This document shows, piece after piece, positions 10,121 through 21,671 of a DNA stretch of 64,000 nucleotides. The stretch's first letter is position 1. Every line of letters starts with the position of its first letter. A program made the position numbers and the translations under genes. The notes below the pieces were generated by a model that was not told where the DNA came from, searched no databases, and saw nothing but the letters and a program-made list of their open reading frames with translations. The DNA is from Aristolochia californica (lineage: Eukaryota; Streptophyta; Magnoliopsida; Piperales; Aristolochiaceae). The stretch lies in contig JARWKL010000004.1 of assembly GCA_029961685.1 (NCBI GenBank), forward strand, positions 32,803,645 through 32,867,644. The letters are read 5' to 3'.

Positions 10121-11475
10121 TTTTTATCTGTTGGAAGAGGAACCAGTGACCTTGTCTGATTGTCATTAAGTGCCTTCATTTCTTCATCCTTTGTTACCTT
10201 CCACCATGGATGTTGTAGAGCCTCCTGATAGAACTGTGGAATAAATATGGAGGAAATAGAAGAAAGAAACTGACAACATAAAGGTGAGAGGCGATGATGA
10301 GATACAAATTTTGAAATGTGATGAGAAGTAGAAGGTCTTGAGCATGATCTAGGTTCTTTCCTTATAGCAATAGGACGAGTATCATATTGAGGGCAAAAAA
10401 TAACTGGTGATGAAGGACTTACCTTTGTTGGATCTGTTAAATTGACAGGTGTGGTGTCGGCCACTTCCTCTGGGGGTTGAATAATTTTTGTATCACGAGG
10501 CACAACCGGTCGAAGGAAACCTAGTACAGAGGACAGACTAGGAGGAGCACTATCAGAATAAAATTAGGAGTCTTCAAAAAATGTTACATCCCTAGACACA
10601 AATAAACGTTGAAGAGTGGGACTATAACAAGCATAACCCTTTTGTGTGCGAGAGTATCCCAAAAAGATACACTTGATAGATTTAGGATCAAGTTTGTTGT
10701 GTCTAGGAAATGAATTGTGAACAAAACTTTGACATCTGAAGACTTTTGAATGTAGTGAAAATGAATCATCATTTCGTAATAATCTAGAGTAAGGAGATTT
10801 ATTACCAAAAACAAAAGATGGTAGATGATTTATAAGAAAGCAAGCTGTAAGGATTGCATGAGGCCAATAAAAGTATGGAACTTTCATGACATATAATAAA
10901 CCTCTAGCTACCTCAAGAATATGATGATTTTTCCGTTTAGCTACACCATTTTATTGAGGAGTGTAGATGCATGATGTTTGATGGATAATGCCATTTCCTT
11001 GAAAAAAAGAGTCAAGGTCTTTGGAAACATATTCTTTGACATTATCAGATTGGAGAATTTTTATTTTCTGACCAAATTGTGTGAGTACCATAGCATGAAA
11101 TTACTTTAAACTAAATGATATCTTAGAACTCTCCTTAAATATAAACAACCAAGTTGAGCGAGTGAAATCATCAATAAATGTAATAAAATAATTTGCTTGA
11201 GAAATGTTGGAGACACTCAAGGGCCCCCAAACATCAATATGAATTAAAGAAAATGGAGTAACACTTTTGACTTCTGGATGAGGAGAGTATGTAGTACTTT
11301 GATGTTTACTCAATTGACAAACCTCACAATGAAATTTTGACCTTATTTCAAGAGAAGGAACACATATATAGAAGAGACTGTGTAGATGGGTGTCCCAACC
11401 GATTGTGCCATAACTGTGTCTCATTTTTAGTAGTGCAAACCATATTCATTTTTGGCACATCCAATTAGTAAAACC
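10121..11475 (-). pseudogene. Cop-1 integrase and integrase-RT linker
   Basis: Copia integrase upstream of RT. 11101-11424 holds the GAG-pre-integrase end (GWDTHLHSLF), the zinc-binding CEVCQLSKH, the first catalytic Asp in IHIDVWGPL, and ITFIDDFTRSTWLF. The middle (about 10890-11100) keeps the Q-x-G second-core region but with stops. 10564-10887 has FYWPHAILTACFLINHLPS and CIFLGYSRTQKGYACYSP. The linker to RT (about 10121-10563) is rich in Ser and Pro. Gy-C interrupts it at 11475/11476. Confidence 0.85.
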
Positions 11476-11850
11476 TGTTAGGGTCTTCCCTTGCCATGGA
11501 TCTCATCACCCTTCTTCCTCCTCTTTCCTCCAGGTTTGCTCTTGATGTGGGAATGAGTTTCCTGTGTTTAGTGCGTGCAATGGTGAAGAACGAGTTGAGC
11601 ATTAGAGGAGGCTCGACCTGGACCTCAGAAGGGAGAATCCGACCTCCACTTTCTAATTGATTAAATGCTTGCTTTCATTAAATCCCTTCTCCCCTATAAA
11701 TAGGAATAGGGATGCAAATGACAAACTCGATCCGAGGGTCACCAAGTTCATGAGAATTACAATTAAACTAAACCAACATACATAAAAGGAAATTCCATAA
11801 TGTAATTCCTATGTCTATTTATTAACCCAGATGCTATGGAGTCCATAACA
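11476..11850 (-). repeat. Gy-C 3' LTR (375 bp)
   Basis: On the minus strand it starts TGTTATGGACTCC at 11850 and ends CCTAACA at 11476. The polypurine tract (ctccataagggggggtga read on the minus strand) is at 11851-11868. Confidence 0.9.
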
Positions 11851-11868
11851 TCACCCCCCCTTATGGAG

Positions 11869-12760
11869 AAAGATCTTGTCCTCATGCTCGAAAATGGGGT
11901 AGAGAGCCTTAAAAGACGCCAAGGGCTCCCAAGTAGTGTCCATGGGGTCAATATCCACCCACTGCACTAAAATCTCCCAGTCGCCCTAAATTCTGCGAGC
12001 CTACAACATCTGAGCTGGAGTGGAAAGCATCCATCCCTCTTGTAGCGGCAACAAGGGTGTGTGGAGCAATGGAGAGTCTCCAGTGAAGGCCTTCAATTGA
12101 GAGACATGAAAGACATCATGGAGCTTAGCATCTGGTGGAAGCTGCAAATGGTAGGCGACTGTGCCAATGCGTTCCATCACTGGCAAGGGCCCATAAAACT
12201 TAGGGGACAACTTTTGACGCTTGGAGGCCGTAAGTGAGAGCTGTCGGTAATGTTGAAGATGAAGCCAAACATAATCCCCTGTAGAAAATACCACGTGAAG
12301 GTGCTTTTTATCATAATAGAGTTTCATTGCTTGTTGTGTGTCTTGGAGATGAGTGCGCATCTGGTTGAGCATGGCATTCTGTTTTGCTAAAGCCTAGTCA
12401 AGGGTTGCCACCTTGGAAGAGCCGAGTTCATACGATAAGAGCCGCGGTGCCAAGTGCACTGTGGTAGGAGTTATTATAATAGAATTCTACCCATGCCAAC
12501 CATCTAACCCACCGTTTAGGCGGGTCTCCTAAAAAACAACGGAGGTACATCTCAATGGTACGATTGACTACCTTGGTCTAGCCATCGGTCTGTGGGTGGT
12601 AGGCGGAAGAGAAGGCCAACTTGGTTCCTTGTAGTTTGAAGAGTTCCTTCCAGAAGTACTCGTGAAGATGGCATCTCTGTCACTAGTAATGGATGCAGGC
12701 ACACCATGTAATCTGATAATATAATCCATGGTATTCTCCTCAATACTATGATATAACTGA
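11869..12760 (-). pseudogene. Gy-C chromodomain and integrase (core deleted)
   Basis: The chromodomain reads ILVQWVDIDPMDTTWEPLASF...FEHEDKIFL on the minus strand at about 11869-12000 and is well kept. The integrase C-terminal region is at 12001-12372 ([28 protein letters not shown]). Upstream, the catalytic core is incomplete: sequence for [20 protein letters not shown] (near 12660-12720) is joined directly to the RNase H tether (around 12740). The HHCC zinc domain and the first catalytic Asp (DFIDG) are therefore deleted. The chromodomain frame closes early, at the polypurine tract. Confidence 0.8.
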
Positions 12761-14060
12761 AGGAGCTCCGGATGCTGCAGTGTTTCCTACCGAATAGAGT
12801 CCAACAAAAGAAATCTGGGCTGATTGATAGCGTGTAACTAAGGCTTAGGCAAGTCTCTACGGGAGAAGGCATCTGCCCCCACATTAAGGTTGCCCAATTT
12901 ATACTCAACCGTGAAGTCAAACCCCATCAATTTGCTCAACCAATGTTGCTGGGGGATGTGGTGAGACGCTGCTCAAGGAGATACTTCAGATTGCAATGAT
13001 GTGTCCGTATCAGAAATGGGCACCCCCAAAGATAGGGCCTCCATTGTTGTATGGATATAGCTAAATCGATCAGTTACCTTTCATAGGCAGCGAGTTTGTG
13101 GTGATGTTGGCCAAACTGTCTGCTGAAATAAGCTATAGGGTGTCCATGTTCCTGTAAGAGCGCGCCAATATCCCCACCAGATGCATCACATTCAACCACA
13201 AACAACTCATCAAAGTTGGGTAGCTACAGTACTGGTGCTGAGGATAATGCTTCCTTCAATGTGTCAAAAGAAGAAGCTGTTGTCTCTGACCAACAAAAAG
13301 CATTTCGCTTCAGAAGATTGTTGAGCAGAGCAGCAATCTGTCCGTAGTTACAAATGAATTTTTTTGTAGTAGCTTGCGAGTCCCAAAATTCCCTTAACGT
13401 TGAGACAAATGTGGGAGTAGGCCAGTCGGTTACTGCCTGTATTTTGCTCTGGTCTACCTTCACGCCAGCTGCTGATATAACGTGGCCCATATATGCCACC
13501 TCTGATGTGCCCATAGAACATTAGGATTGATTTAAAACCAAATGATGGGAGCGTAAAATAGTGAATACCTGGCGTAGATGTTGAAGGTGCTCGTCCCAGT
13601 GTTTTCTATAAACCAGGATATCATAAAAAAAACAAGAACGAACTTCTTCAAGAGAGAACTAAATACCTCATTCATGAAGACCTAGAAAGTGGAAGGTGCA
13701 TTTGAGAGACCAAATGGCATGACTAGAAACACGAAATGCCCATGGTGCGTGTGGAATGCGGTCTTCTCCACGTCTGTAGGATGAACACAAATCTGATGAT
13801 AACCTGACTTCAAGTCCATCTTGGTAAATAAGGTGGAGCCATCTAATTCATCTAATAGCTCATCAACTACTGGTATGGAAATTTATCTTTAATTGTATGA
13901 GCATTGAGTTGTCTGTAGTCAACACAAAATCTCCTGGACTTGTCATGTTTCTTAACTAGTAACATGAGGGATGAAAAGGGAGACCTGCTAGGCTAGATAA
14001 TCCCTTGGGTGAGCATAGTCTGGCATTGGCACTCAATTTCATCCTTCTGTAAGTGGGGGT
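12761..14060 (-). pseudogene. Gy-C RNase H and reverse transcriptase
   Basis: The RNase H tether and core (HWLSKLMGFDFTVEYK, YERELIGL-like, SGGDIGALL) lie in 12880-13220. The RT thumb and connection ([37 protein letters not shown]) lie in 13224-13514, and the RT fingers/palm in 13560-14060. At the catalytic motif one G is missing after a run of eight T (TTTTTTTTATGAT for TTTTTTTTGATGAT), giving a frameshift through the active site. Several further stops exist. Confidence 0.82.
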
Positions 14061-14936
14061 AATGGTAGGGTCGGACCACCACAGGTTTAGTCTCCAATTT
14101 CAACCGTATATGGTGATCACAATGTTGAATAGGTGGAAGGGCAGTCAGGGCCTAAACTAAGTCACCATATTCTGTAAGTAAAGTATTTAACTTACAGTGT
14201 TCAGCTTACTCGACCTGAAGTTCCTGAAGAGTGCAGGGCCCAGTAGTAAGTGTGCCATGAAGTGTAATCTGATGCTGGTCAGTTGTAAAAGTCATGGTAA
14301 GTGGCTTGAAATCCCACAAGATAGGTCCCAACATATGTAGCCATTTAATACCGAGTACCAAGTTAAACCCAGCCAGTGGAATGACCAAAAAATCTGTGAT
14401 GAATGAGTGTCCTTCAATACTAAATTCGGTTGAAGGAGAATTGCCTGCACTGGAATTTTTTGCCCCATTGGCCACTGAGACGGAGATGTCTGTGTTATGT
14501 TGAATCACCAACCCAAACTATTCTGTGGCTGGTTGACTGATGAAGTTGTGGGTGTTGCCTAAATCCACTAAGGCTAGTAACTGTAGGTGTTGCAACCCCA
14601 CACAGACTTGCATCGTGTTAGAGTTGTGCATGCCAATCATAGCATGGAGTGAAATGGCTGGTTCATCCTGTTCGGCCTCAATATTGTCTTCCACTGGGTG
14701 ATCTTCCTCTGTGTCATCCAATACCTCCAACCAAAATAACCATTTGCATTGGTGACCCTGGACATATTGTTTATCACAGTTATAACAAAAGCCCTTGGCC
14801 TGCCGTTGTTCCGTCTTAGGTCGAGACAGGCGTCGAATGTACTGGGCTGGTGGCGTGGAGGGGGAATTGTCTGCACATGGAGCTGAATTGTTTCCAGTGC
14901 GTGGAGTTCTTGAATATGATGATGGGACAGTGGTGG
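14061..14936 (-). pseudogene. Gy-C protease, zinc knuckle and C-terminal gag
   Basis: Protease at 14206-14600: LLALVDLGNTHNFISQPATE, where the active-site DSG is DLG, then VANGAKN, FITDFLVIPLAGFNLVLGIKW and LGPILWDFKPL. The acidic linker AISLHAMIGMHNSNTMQV precedes it (14518-14730). The zinc knuckle (14730-14800) reads CYNCDKQYVQGHQCK in frame fragments. The gag tail continues to 14936, where Gy-D begins. It is inactive through the protease substitution and frame changes. Confidence 0.8.
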
Positions 14937-15014
14937 GTGCCTGTTGGGATCTTCCCAGGCCATGGATCTCGTCACCCTTCTTCCTTCTCTTCCCTCCAGA
15001 TTAACCTTTGACAT
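14637..15014 (-). other. Chimeric ORF: Gy-D LTR leader fused in frame to Gy-C gag tail
   Basis: This 125-codon minus-strand frame starts with the Gag leader encoded by the Gy-D 3' LTR (MSKVNLEGREGRRVTRSMAW, then EDPN). It crosses the LTR end at 14942 and continues in Gy-C sequence (RHPPLSHHH...), partly in the gag frame. It shows that a 3' LTR can supply a start codon and leader to flanking DNA. There is no evidence that a protein is made. Confidence 0.6.
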
Positions 15015-15135
15015 GGGAAGGAGATTTTGGTGTTTGGAATGTGGAATGGTGAAAACGAATTGAGCCTTGAAGGAGGCTCGACTTGGACCTGAAGAGGGAG
15101 AATCCGACCTCTAACTTTCTACTTGATTCAATGCC
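14942..15135 (-). repeat. Gy-D 3' LTR, truncated
   Basis: It matches the inner 190 bp or so of the Gy-D 5' LTR, including the Gag leader, and ends near 'gattcaatgcctta'. From there the sequence is integrase coding. The outer terminus and the 5-bp duplication are intact, so the loss happened after insertion. The junction position is accurate to about 8 bp. Confidence 0.85.
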
Positions 15136-15549
15136 TTATCCTCTGAGGGAAGCTGCAAGCGGTAGGCAACTCTGCCAATGAGGTCCAGAACTTGAAAGGG
15201 CCCATAAAATTTTGGGGATAATTTGTGACACTTTGAGGCCATGAGAGATAGTTGCCGGTTGTGTTGGAGACGAAGCCATACATAATACCTTGGAGAGAAG
15301 TCCACCTCCCAGTGCTTTTTATCATAAGAGTGTTTCATTGCTTGCTGCGCTACTTGGAGGTGAATGCACACCTGATTGAGCATATCATCCCTTTCTTCTA
15401 AGGCCTGATCCAGAGTGGCCACCTTGGAAGTACCGGGTTCATACGATAAGAGCCGGGGTGGATCACGACCATACACTCCCTTGAAAGGAGTTGTGCCAAG
15501 TACGCTGTGGTAGGAAGTATTATAACAGAATTCTGCTCATGCCAGCCAC
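15136..15549 (-). pseudogene. Gy-D integrase C-terminal fragment
   Basis: Readable in 15111-15476: VYGRDPPRLLSYEPGTSKVATLDQALEERD (the first residue is mutated to Met), [19 protein letters not shown] and [16 protein letters not shown], with [13 protein letters not shown] at the deletion junction. It continues on the far side of Gy-E at 19645. The Gy-E target duplication is TTAAT (15550-15554) and TTAAC (19645-19649). Confidence 0.85.
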
Positions 15550-15554
15550 TTAAT

Positions 15555-15987
15555 TGTTAGGTTCTTCCCAAGCCATGGATCGAGTCACCCTTCTTTCCTC
15601 TCTTCCCTCCATGGATGCTCTTGACGCTGGAAGAGAATTCTTATTTCAGGAACATGGAATGATGGAAATTAAATAGAACGAAGGATTTTTGAAGGAAGCT
15701 CAACCTGGACCTCAGAGGGAGAATCCGACCTAGACCTCTGAGGGAGAATCTGACCTGTTTAATCTAATTTTCTCAATACTTGATTTCTCCTTCCCTTGAT
15801 GTCCCCCTAAATAGGGTTGAGGACGGAATTACAAAGGTGACCCATAGGTCAAGTGGTTCACGCCACATTACATCTAAACCAACCCAAACAAAGTAAACCA
15901 AACCAAATGAATTTACATGGAAAGTAAATTGACATAATTTAATTCCTATGCCTATGGATAACTCATGATGCTATGGAGTCCATAACA
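15555..15987 (-). repeat. Gy-E 3' LTR (433 bp)
   Basis: TGTTATGGACTCC (minus strand from 15987) to CCTAACA (15555). The purine tract ctctaggagggggttga is at 15988-16004 on the minus strand. It pairs with 19212-19644. Confidence 0.93.
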
Positions 15988-17435
15988 TCAACCCCCTCCT
16001 AGAGAAAGAGCTTGTCCTCAAGCTCGAAGTATGGGTAGAGGGTGTAAAACGCAGCTAATGGCTCCCATGTCGTGTCACTGGGATCAGCATATGCCCATTG
16101 CACTAGGATCTCCCAATCACCCTGAATGCGGCGAGCCTATAATACCTGTGCTGGAGTAGAAAGGACACGTCCCTCATGTAGTGGGGGCAGCATGTTAAGC
16201 ACCTAGCCACCTTGGAAGGCCTTCAGTTAGGAGACATGAAACACATTGTGAATCCTGGCCTATGGCGGAAGCTACAAGCAGTAGGCAACTGTACCAATAT
16301 GGTCCATAACCTGAAAGGGACCATAATATTTTAGAGAGAGCTTGTGGCATTTGGAGGCTATCAGCGACAACTGCCTGTAGTGTTGGAGACGCAACCAGAC
16401 ATAATCTCCTAGAGAAAAGAAGACTTCTCGGTGCTTCTTGTCATAATACAACTTCATAGAATGTTGTGGCTCCTGGAGATGAGTACGCACCTCAGTGAGG
16501 AAGGTGTCTCTTTCAGCTAATGCTTGGTCCAAAGTGGTGACTTTAAAGGTCCCTGGTTCCTATGATAAAAGGCTGGGCGGTTCTCTACCATATACCAACT
16601 TGAATGGGGTTGTGCCGAGTGCGCTATGGTAGGAGGTGTTGTAACAGAATTCAGCCCAGGCGAGCCACTTAACCCACCTTTTAGGTGAGTCCCCCACGAA
16701 ATAGTGAAGATAAATTTCAATTGTTCTATTGACGAACTCTATCTGACCATCATTCTATGGATGGTAGGCTAAAGATAAGGCTAACGTTGTGCCCTGCAGG
16801 TTGAAGAGTTCTTTCCAGAATGTACTTGTAAAGATTGCATCCCTATCACTAGTAATGGAATTAGGAATCCCATGTAAGCGAACAATGTTATCCATAAAGA
16901 GCTGAGCGACCTGATCTGTAGTGTAAGGATGCGCTGGAGGGATGAAGTGCCCATACTTTGAGAAATGATCCACCACTACAAAGATAACGGATTTGCCTGA
17001 CGAAGAGGGAAGTCCATCTATGAAGTCCATAGAAATATCATACCAGACCTGTGATGGTAGCTGAAGTGGTTGGAGCAACCCAGCTGGACTTAATGTTTCA
17101 GCTTTATTCCATTGACAAGTTTGACAAGCCGTCACATAATTGGCTATACTGCACTTCATGCCCCTTCAATAAAATTCCCGACTGATCCAAAAATAAGTTT
17201 TTTGTCGGCCCTCATGTGTACTATCATGGAATGAGGCTAAAATGCTATGAATCAGAGGGGATGTGTGGTGTAGAAAAATTCTGTTTTTATAGAGGACCAG
17301 ATTGTCCTTAAACCGTCCAATGGTTTGCCGCTGTCCCCTGCTGGATGTCATGACATAAAGCTATAATTTCTAGGTAGTGTTGTGCCTCTTCCCGTATAGA
17401 ATCCAACAAGAGAGCTTTGGGCTGAATAATACCCT
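15988..17435 (-). pseudogene. Gy-E chromodomain and integrase
   Basis: Minus strand. The chromodomain (about 16000-16140) reads ILVQWAYADPSDTTWEPLAAF...YFELEDKLFL, then a TAG. The integrase C-terminus is 16272-16532 and the core 16755-17159 with [33 protein letters not shown] and LAYHP. The HHCC domain (HDSTHEGRQKTYFWISREFY and TACQTCQWNKAE) is at 17100-17351. Frame breaks lie near 16560, 16745 and 17165. The tether ends at the deletion junction near 17435. Confidence 0.85.
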
Positions 17436-18250
17436 GGGCTAGCATCTGATGGCACTACCTTTCAATCTCATCCTTCTGTAAGTGGGGGTAACGATAAGGA
17501 TGTACCACTACAGGCTCAGTGCCCATTTTGAAACGGATACGGTGATCACAGTGCCTAATTGGCGGTAAAATAGTAGGGTCCTAAAAGATATCCTCAAATT
17601 CTGTAAGTAAGTGAGATAACTTATAGTTGGCCATGGACTGGACCTGAACAACCTGTAGTGCGCAGGGCACTGGTGCTTGTGTGCCATGCAATATAATCTA
17701 ACATTGGTCCTTTGTAAAGGTCATGGCCAGAGCTTGGAAATCCTATAGTATTGGCCCCAACAGTTGCAGCCATTTAATTCCCAGTACCAAATCGAATCCT
17801 GAAAGTGGAATCACTAGGAAATCTGCAATAAATGCATGTCCCTCAATATCAAAGTGTGTGGCTAGAGATATGCCCACACTAGTAATTTTACCCTCATTGG
17901 CTAGAGATACAGAAAGGCCATTTTGTTGCTGGACTACTAACCCAAGTTGTTCTGTCGCCGGTTGACTGATGAAATTATGTGTACTGCCAGAGTCAACTAA
18001 ACCCAGTAATTGTAGATGATGTAACTGGGCTTTAACCTGCATTGTACTAGAATTGCGTAGACCAGTCATGGCATGAAGGGAAATCTCTGGACCCACTTGG
18101 TCTGTCTCCACAATCTCCTCCTCAGGTAGTATATCATCACCATCCTTCCACAGACATATACTGAATAACCTTTTGCATTGGTGACGAATGACATATTGTT
18201 CATCACAATTAAAACAAAGGCCCTTGGCCTTTCTCTGATCCATTACCTGT
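17436..18250 (-). pseudogene. Gy-E RT stub, protease and zinc knuckle
   Basis: From the deletion junction rightwards only the first 40 or so residues of RT remain (MLA-GIIQ, KDEIER). The protease reads LLGLVDSGSTHNFISQPATEQLG with an intact DSG, then ADFLVIPLSGFDLVLGIKWLQ. The zinc knuckle CFNCDEQYVIRHQCKRLF keeps all four metal ligands (C-x2-C-x7-H-x-C). The 218-codon frame 17743-18399 is unbroken through linker, zinc knuckle and protease, so this part is among the better preserved. Confidence 0.88.
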
Positions 18251-19269
18251 CGGTTGAGTTTTTTGAAGTAAGGAGCAGGTGGGGCCGAATTAGAGATGTC
18301 TGGGCATGGGGCTGCACTATCTCTAGAACGTGGAGGTCCATAATAAGGGGTTGGCATTGAGGCATTGTGTCTTCCTGGCCAAGCTGGTTTTCTGACCAAT
18401 GACTCCTTTTGAACACACTACTTGTGCTCAATTTACCTGGCTAAATTCATAGTGTGGTCCAAATCTGTAGGACCATGTAATTCAACTTCCAATCTCAGAG
18501 CTTCTGTCAAACCCGCAGTAAAATATGAACATACTATGTGTGACTTATAAACTGGTTTGCTCGGGCTAACCTTTCCTGGAAGGTCTTTTGGTACACCTCT
18601 ACTGATCCAATTTGTTTGTAATTGATTAATTCACCCAATGGATTGCTACTAGCTGGAGGACCAAATCTCATCATGCAAGACTGCCTAAAGGTTGCCCAAA
18701 GGTTGCCCAATCCTGAACCAATTGGTCATTTCAGAATTGGTGGTACCATAGAAGCGCTTCATCGAGCATGTGGTAGGCGGCCAAATAAACTTTCTCATCC
18801 GCATGTGTATTTTGATGATAAAATAACTGATCACACTCTGCTAACCAAATCAAAGGTCCTTAGACCCATCATACGTAGGAAAGTCAAGTTTTAAATACAT
18901 GGGAACAGTATTTGGTCCTTGAATGGCAGGCCCCAGATGGGGAGGTGGTGGGTGGAATTGATGGTGGTCGGCCGGTGGAGTGTAGGCAGCCGGTGGTTGT
19001 GCTCGTGTACCATTGTCCTCTTGTCGCCGGAGGAGAGCTTAGATGATAGCATCCATTGATTATATGGCTTCACACAAGTCAGTGGTTGTCTAACGCACCT
19101 CTTCCAGGGATTGAGCCTGAAGGTTTGTCCTTTGCCTATTATCTTCCAATAATTGCCTCAAATCCTCAGGGGAAAAGGAATCCCCAAGGGTGGACCTGTC
19201 TGATACCAAGATGTTAGGTTCTTCCCGAGCCATGGATCGAGTCACCCTTCTTTCTACTCTTCCCTCCAT
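18251..19269 (-). pseudogene. Gy-E gag
   Basis: Starts at 19269 in the 5' LTR with MEGRVERRVTRSMAREEPN, passes the primer-binding site (LVSDRSTLGD) and the coiled-coil segment SPEDLRQLLEDNRQRTNLQAQSLEEVR, then stops near 19090. The proline/His linker (18900-19073), capsid (18480-18900) and PAWPGRHNA tail (18300-18400) follow in several frames. Near 18685-18720 a short duplication ('aaggttgcccaaaggttgcccaa') shifts the capsid frame. Confidence 0.85.
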
Positions 19270-19644
19270 GGATTCTCTTGACGCTGGAAGAGAATTCTTG
19301 TTTCTGGAACTTGGAATGATGGAAATCAAATAGAACGAAGGAGCTTTGAAGGAAGCTCAACCTGGACTTCAGTGGGAGAATCCGACCTAGACCTCTGAGG
19401 GAGAATTTGACCTATTTAATCTAATTTTCTCAATACTTGATTTCTCCTTCCCTTGACGTCCCCCTAAATAAGGTTGAGGACTGAATTACAAAGGTGACCC
19501 ATAGGTCAAGTGGTTCACGCCACATTACATCTAAACCAACCCAAACAAAGTAAACCAAACCAAATGAAATTACATGAAAAGTAAATTGACATAATTTAAT
19601 TCCTATGCCTATGTATAACTCGTGATGCTATGGAGTCCATAACA
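19212..19644 (-). repeat. Gy-E 5' LTR (433 bp)
   Basis: Pairs without gaps with 15555-15987. The minus-strand primer-binding site TGGTATCAGAC is at 19198-19208. The LTR holds the gag start at 19269. Confidence 0.93.
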
Positions 19645-20300
19645 TTAACCCACCATTTAGGTGAGTCTCCCACAAAACAATGGAGGTACATCTCAATAGT
19701 TCTATTGGCGACTTCTGTCTCGCCATCGGTCTGTGGGTGGTAAGCGGAAGAGAAAGCCAACTTGGTGCTTTGCAGTTTGAAGTGTTCTTTCCAAAAAGTA
19801 CTGGTGAAGATGGCGTCTCTTTCACTAGTAATGGACGCAGGCACCCCATGTAATCGGACAATATAATCCATGAAGAGCTGGGTGATGTGAGCTACCATGT
19901 AGGGATGCACCAGATACAGAAAATGGGCATATTTTGAGTAGCGATCAACCACTACAAAAATAACTGATTTTCCTGAAGATGGCGGCAGTCCATCGATGAA
20001 ATCCATTGAAATATCGGACCAGACCTGTGAAGGTAACTAAAGTGGTTGGAGCAACCCGGCAGGACTTAATGATTCGGTTTTGTTCCGCTAACAAGTTGTC
20101 ACATAGTTAGTGACACTTCTCTTCATGCCACGCCAATAAAAATCCCAACTGAGACGGAAAATGTTTTTCTGCCTGCCCTCATGTGTCCTATCATGAAAGT
20201 GGACAAGATGCTATGAATGAGTGGTGATGTGTGATGCAGATAAATCCTATTCTGGAGCAATATAAGACGATCCTGGATTGTCCAATGACTATCCGTGGTA
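19645..20300 (-). pseudogene. Gy-D integrase core
   Basis: Minus-strand integrase core: MDFIDGLPPSSGKSVIFVVVDRYSKYAHF (first Asp), [22 protein letters not shown] (Asp, with Glu for the usual Asp in SDRD) and YHPQTDGETEVANRTIEMYL (Glu). The open frame 19596-20006 runs out of Gy-D into the Gy-E 5' LTR, ending VMDSIASRVIHRHRN by coincidence of frame. The HHCC zinc domain upstream (20060-20200) is degraded: the CQ-CQ pair is lost by a short deletion near 20088. Confidence 0.85.
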
Positions 20301-21671
20301 CCCTACTCTATATAATGATATAACTCAATGAGCTCCGGATGCTGCTGTGTTTCCTCCCAAATAAATTCCAACAAATGAAGTCTGGGGAAACTGATTGCTT
20401 GTAATTGTGGCTCTGGCATGTCCCAGCAAGACAAGGCATCTGCCCCCACGTTCAAACTACCCGGTTTATACTCAACAGTGAAATCGAACCCCATCAATTT
20501 GCTCAACCAATGCTGCAGGGGAGAGGTGGTAAGACTCTGCTCAAGGAGATACTTCAGGCTGCAATGACCGGTCTATATGAGAAATGAGCACCCCCAGAGA
20601 TAGGGTCACCAGTGTTGGATGGCTTTCGCTAACCCGATCAGTTCCCTTTCATAGGCAGGGAGTTTGTGAGGGTGTTGGCCCAATTGTCTACTGAAATAAG
20701 CTATCGGGTGGCCATGTTGCTATAATATTGTGCCTATACCCCCACCAGATGCATCACAATCAACCACAAACAATTCATGAAAGTCTAGTAGCTGCAAGAC
20801 TGGTGCTGAAGATAATATTGTCTTCATCTGCTGAAAAGAAGAAATTGTTGTCTCAGACAAGAGAAATGCATTTTTCTTAAGGAGATTGTTGAGTGGAGCA
20901 GCAATCTATCTATAGTTACGGATGAATTTTCTGTAATAACCAGCGAGCCCCAAAAAACCCCTTAATGGTGAGATGGATGTGGGAAGAGGCCAGTCCGTGA
21001 CTACCTATATTTTACTTTGGTCGACTTTCACACCCTCTGCTGATATAACGTGTCCCAGATATACCACTTCAGGTGTGCCCATGGAACACTTGGATTGGTT
21101 TAAAACCAAATGATGGAAACGTAAGATAGTAAAAACTTGGCGAAGATGATGAATGTGCTCGTCCCTATTTTTTCTATATACCAGGATATCATAAAAAAAC
21201 AAGAACAAACTTCCTCAGGAGAAAATTAAATACCTCATTCATGAGTGCCTGGAAAGTGGAAGTTGCGTTAGATAGACCAAATGGCATGACTAGTAACTCG
21301 AAATGCCCATTGTGCGTCCTAAATGCTGTCTTCTCTACATCTGATGGATGAACCTGAATCTGATGAAAACCTGACTTCATATCCAACTTTGTAAATAAGG
21401 TAGCTCCATGTAATTCATCTAATAACTCATCAACCACTGGTATTGGAAATTTATCTTTAATTGTACGAGTGTTGACTTCCCTATAGTCAACACAAAACCG
21501 CCAAGACCTGTCATGTTTCTTGACCAATAAGATGAGGAATGAAAAAGGAGACCTGCTAGGCTGAATAATTCCTTGGGTGAGCATAGTTTGGCATTGCCAC
21601 TCAATTTCATCCTTCTGTAAGTGGAAGTAACAGTAAGGCCTGACCACAACTGGTTCAGTCCCCAATTTCAA
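20301..21671 (-). pseudogene. Gy-D RNase H and reverse transcriptase
   Basis: The tether and RNase H (HWLSKLMGFDFTVEYKPGSLNVGADALS, YERELIGL, CDASGGG) lie in 20303-20800, and the RT connection near 20880-21005. The RT fingers and palm ([96 protein letters not shown]) form a 160-codon frame (21189-21671). It stops at the catalytic motif, where two bases (TG) are missing from TTTTTTTTGATGAT; the next frame then reads FFYDILVYRKN (21005-21208). Confidence 0.88.

Larger units (their letters stand above)
15555..19644 (-). mobile_element. Gy-E, internally deleted Ty3/gypsy chromovirus
   Basis: A family 1 element, innermost of four layers. Both LTRs are 433 bp (15555-15987, 19212-19644) and align without gaps. 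The internal part is only 3.2 kb: reading gag to integrase, the RT and most of RNase H are missing because 'gggctga' near the RNase H tether is joined to 'gggctgaataataccctg' in the RT N-terminus (about 17430-17440). The loss is roughly 1.1-1.6 kb. It cannot move on its own but keeps LTRs, primer site, gag, protease and integrase. Confidence 0.92.
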
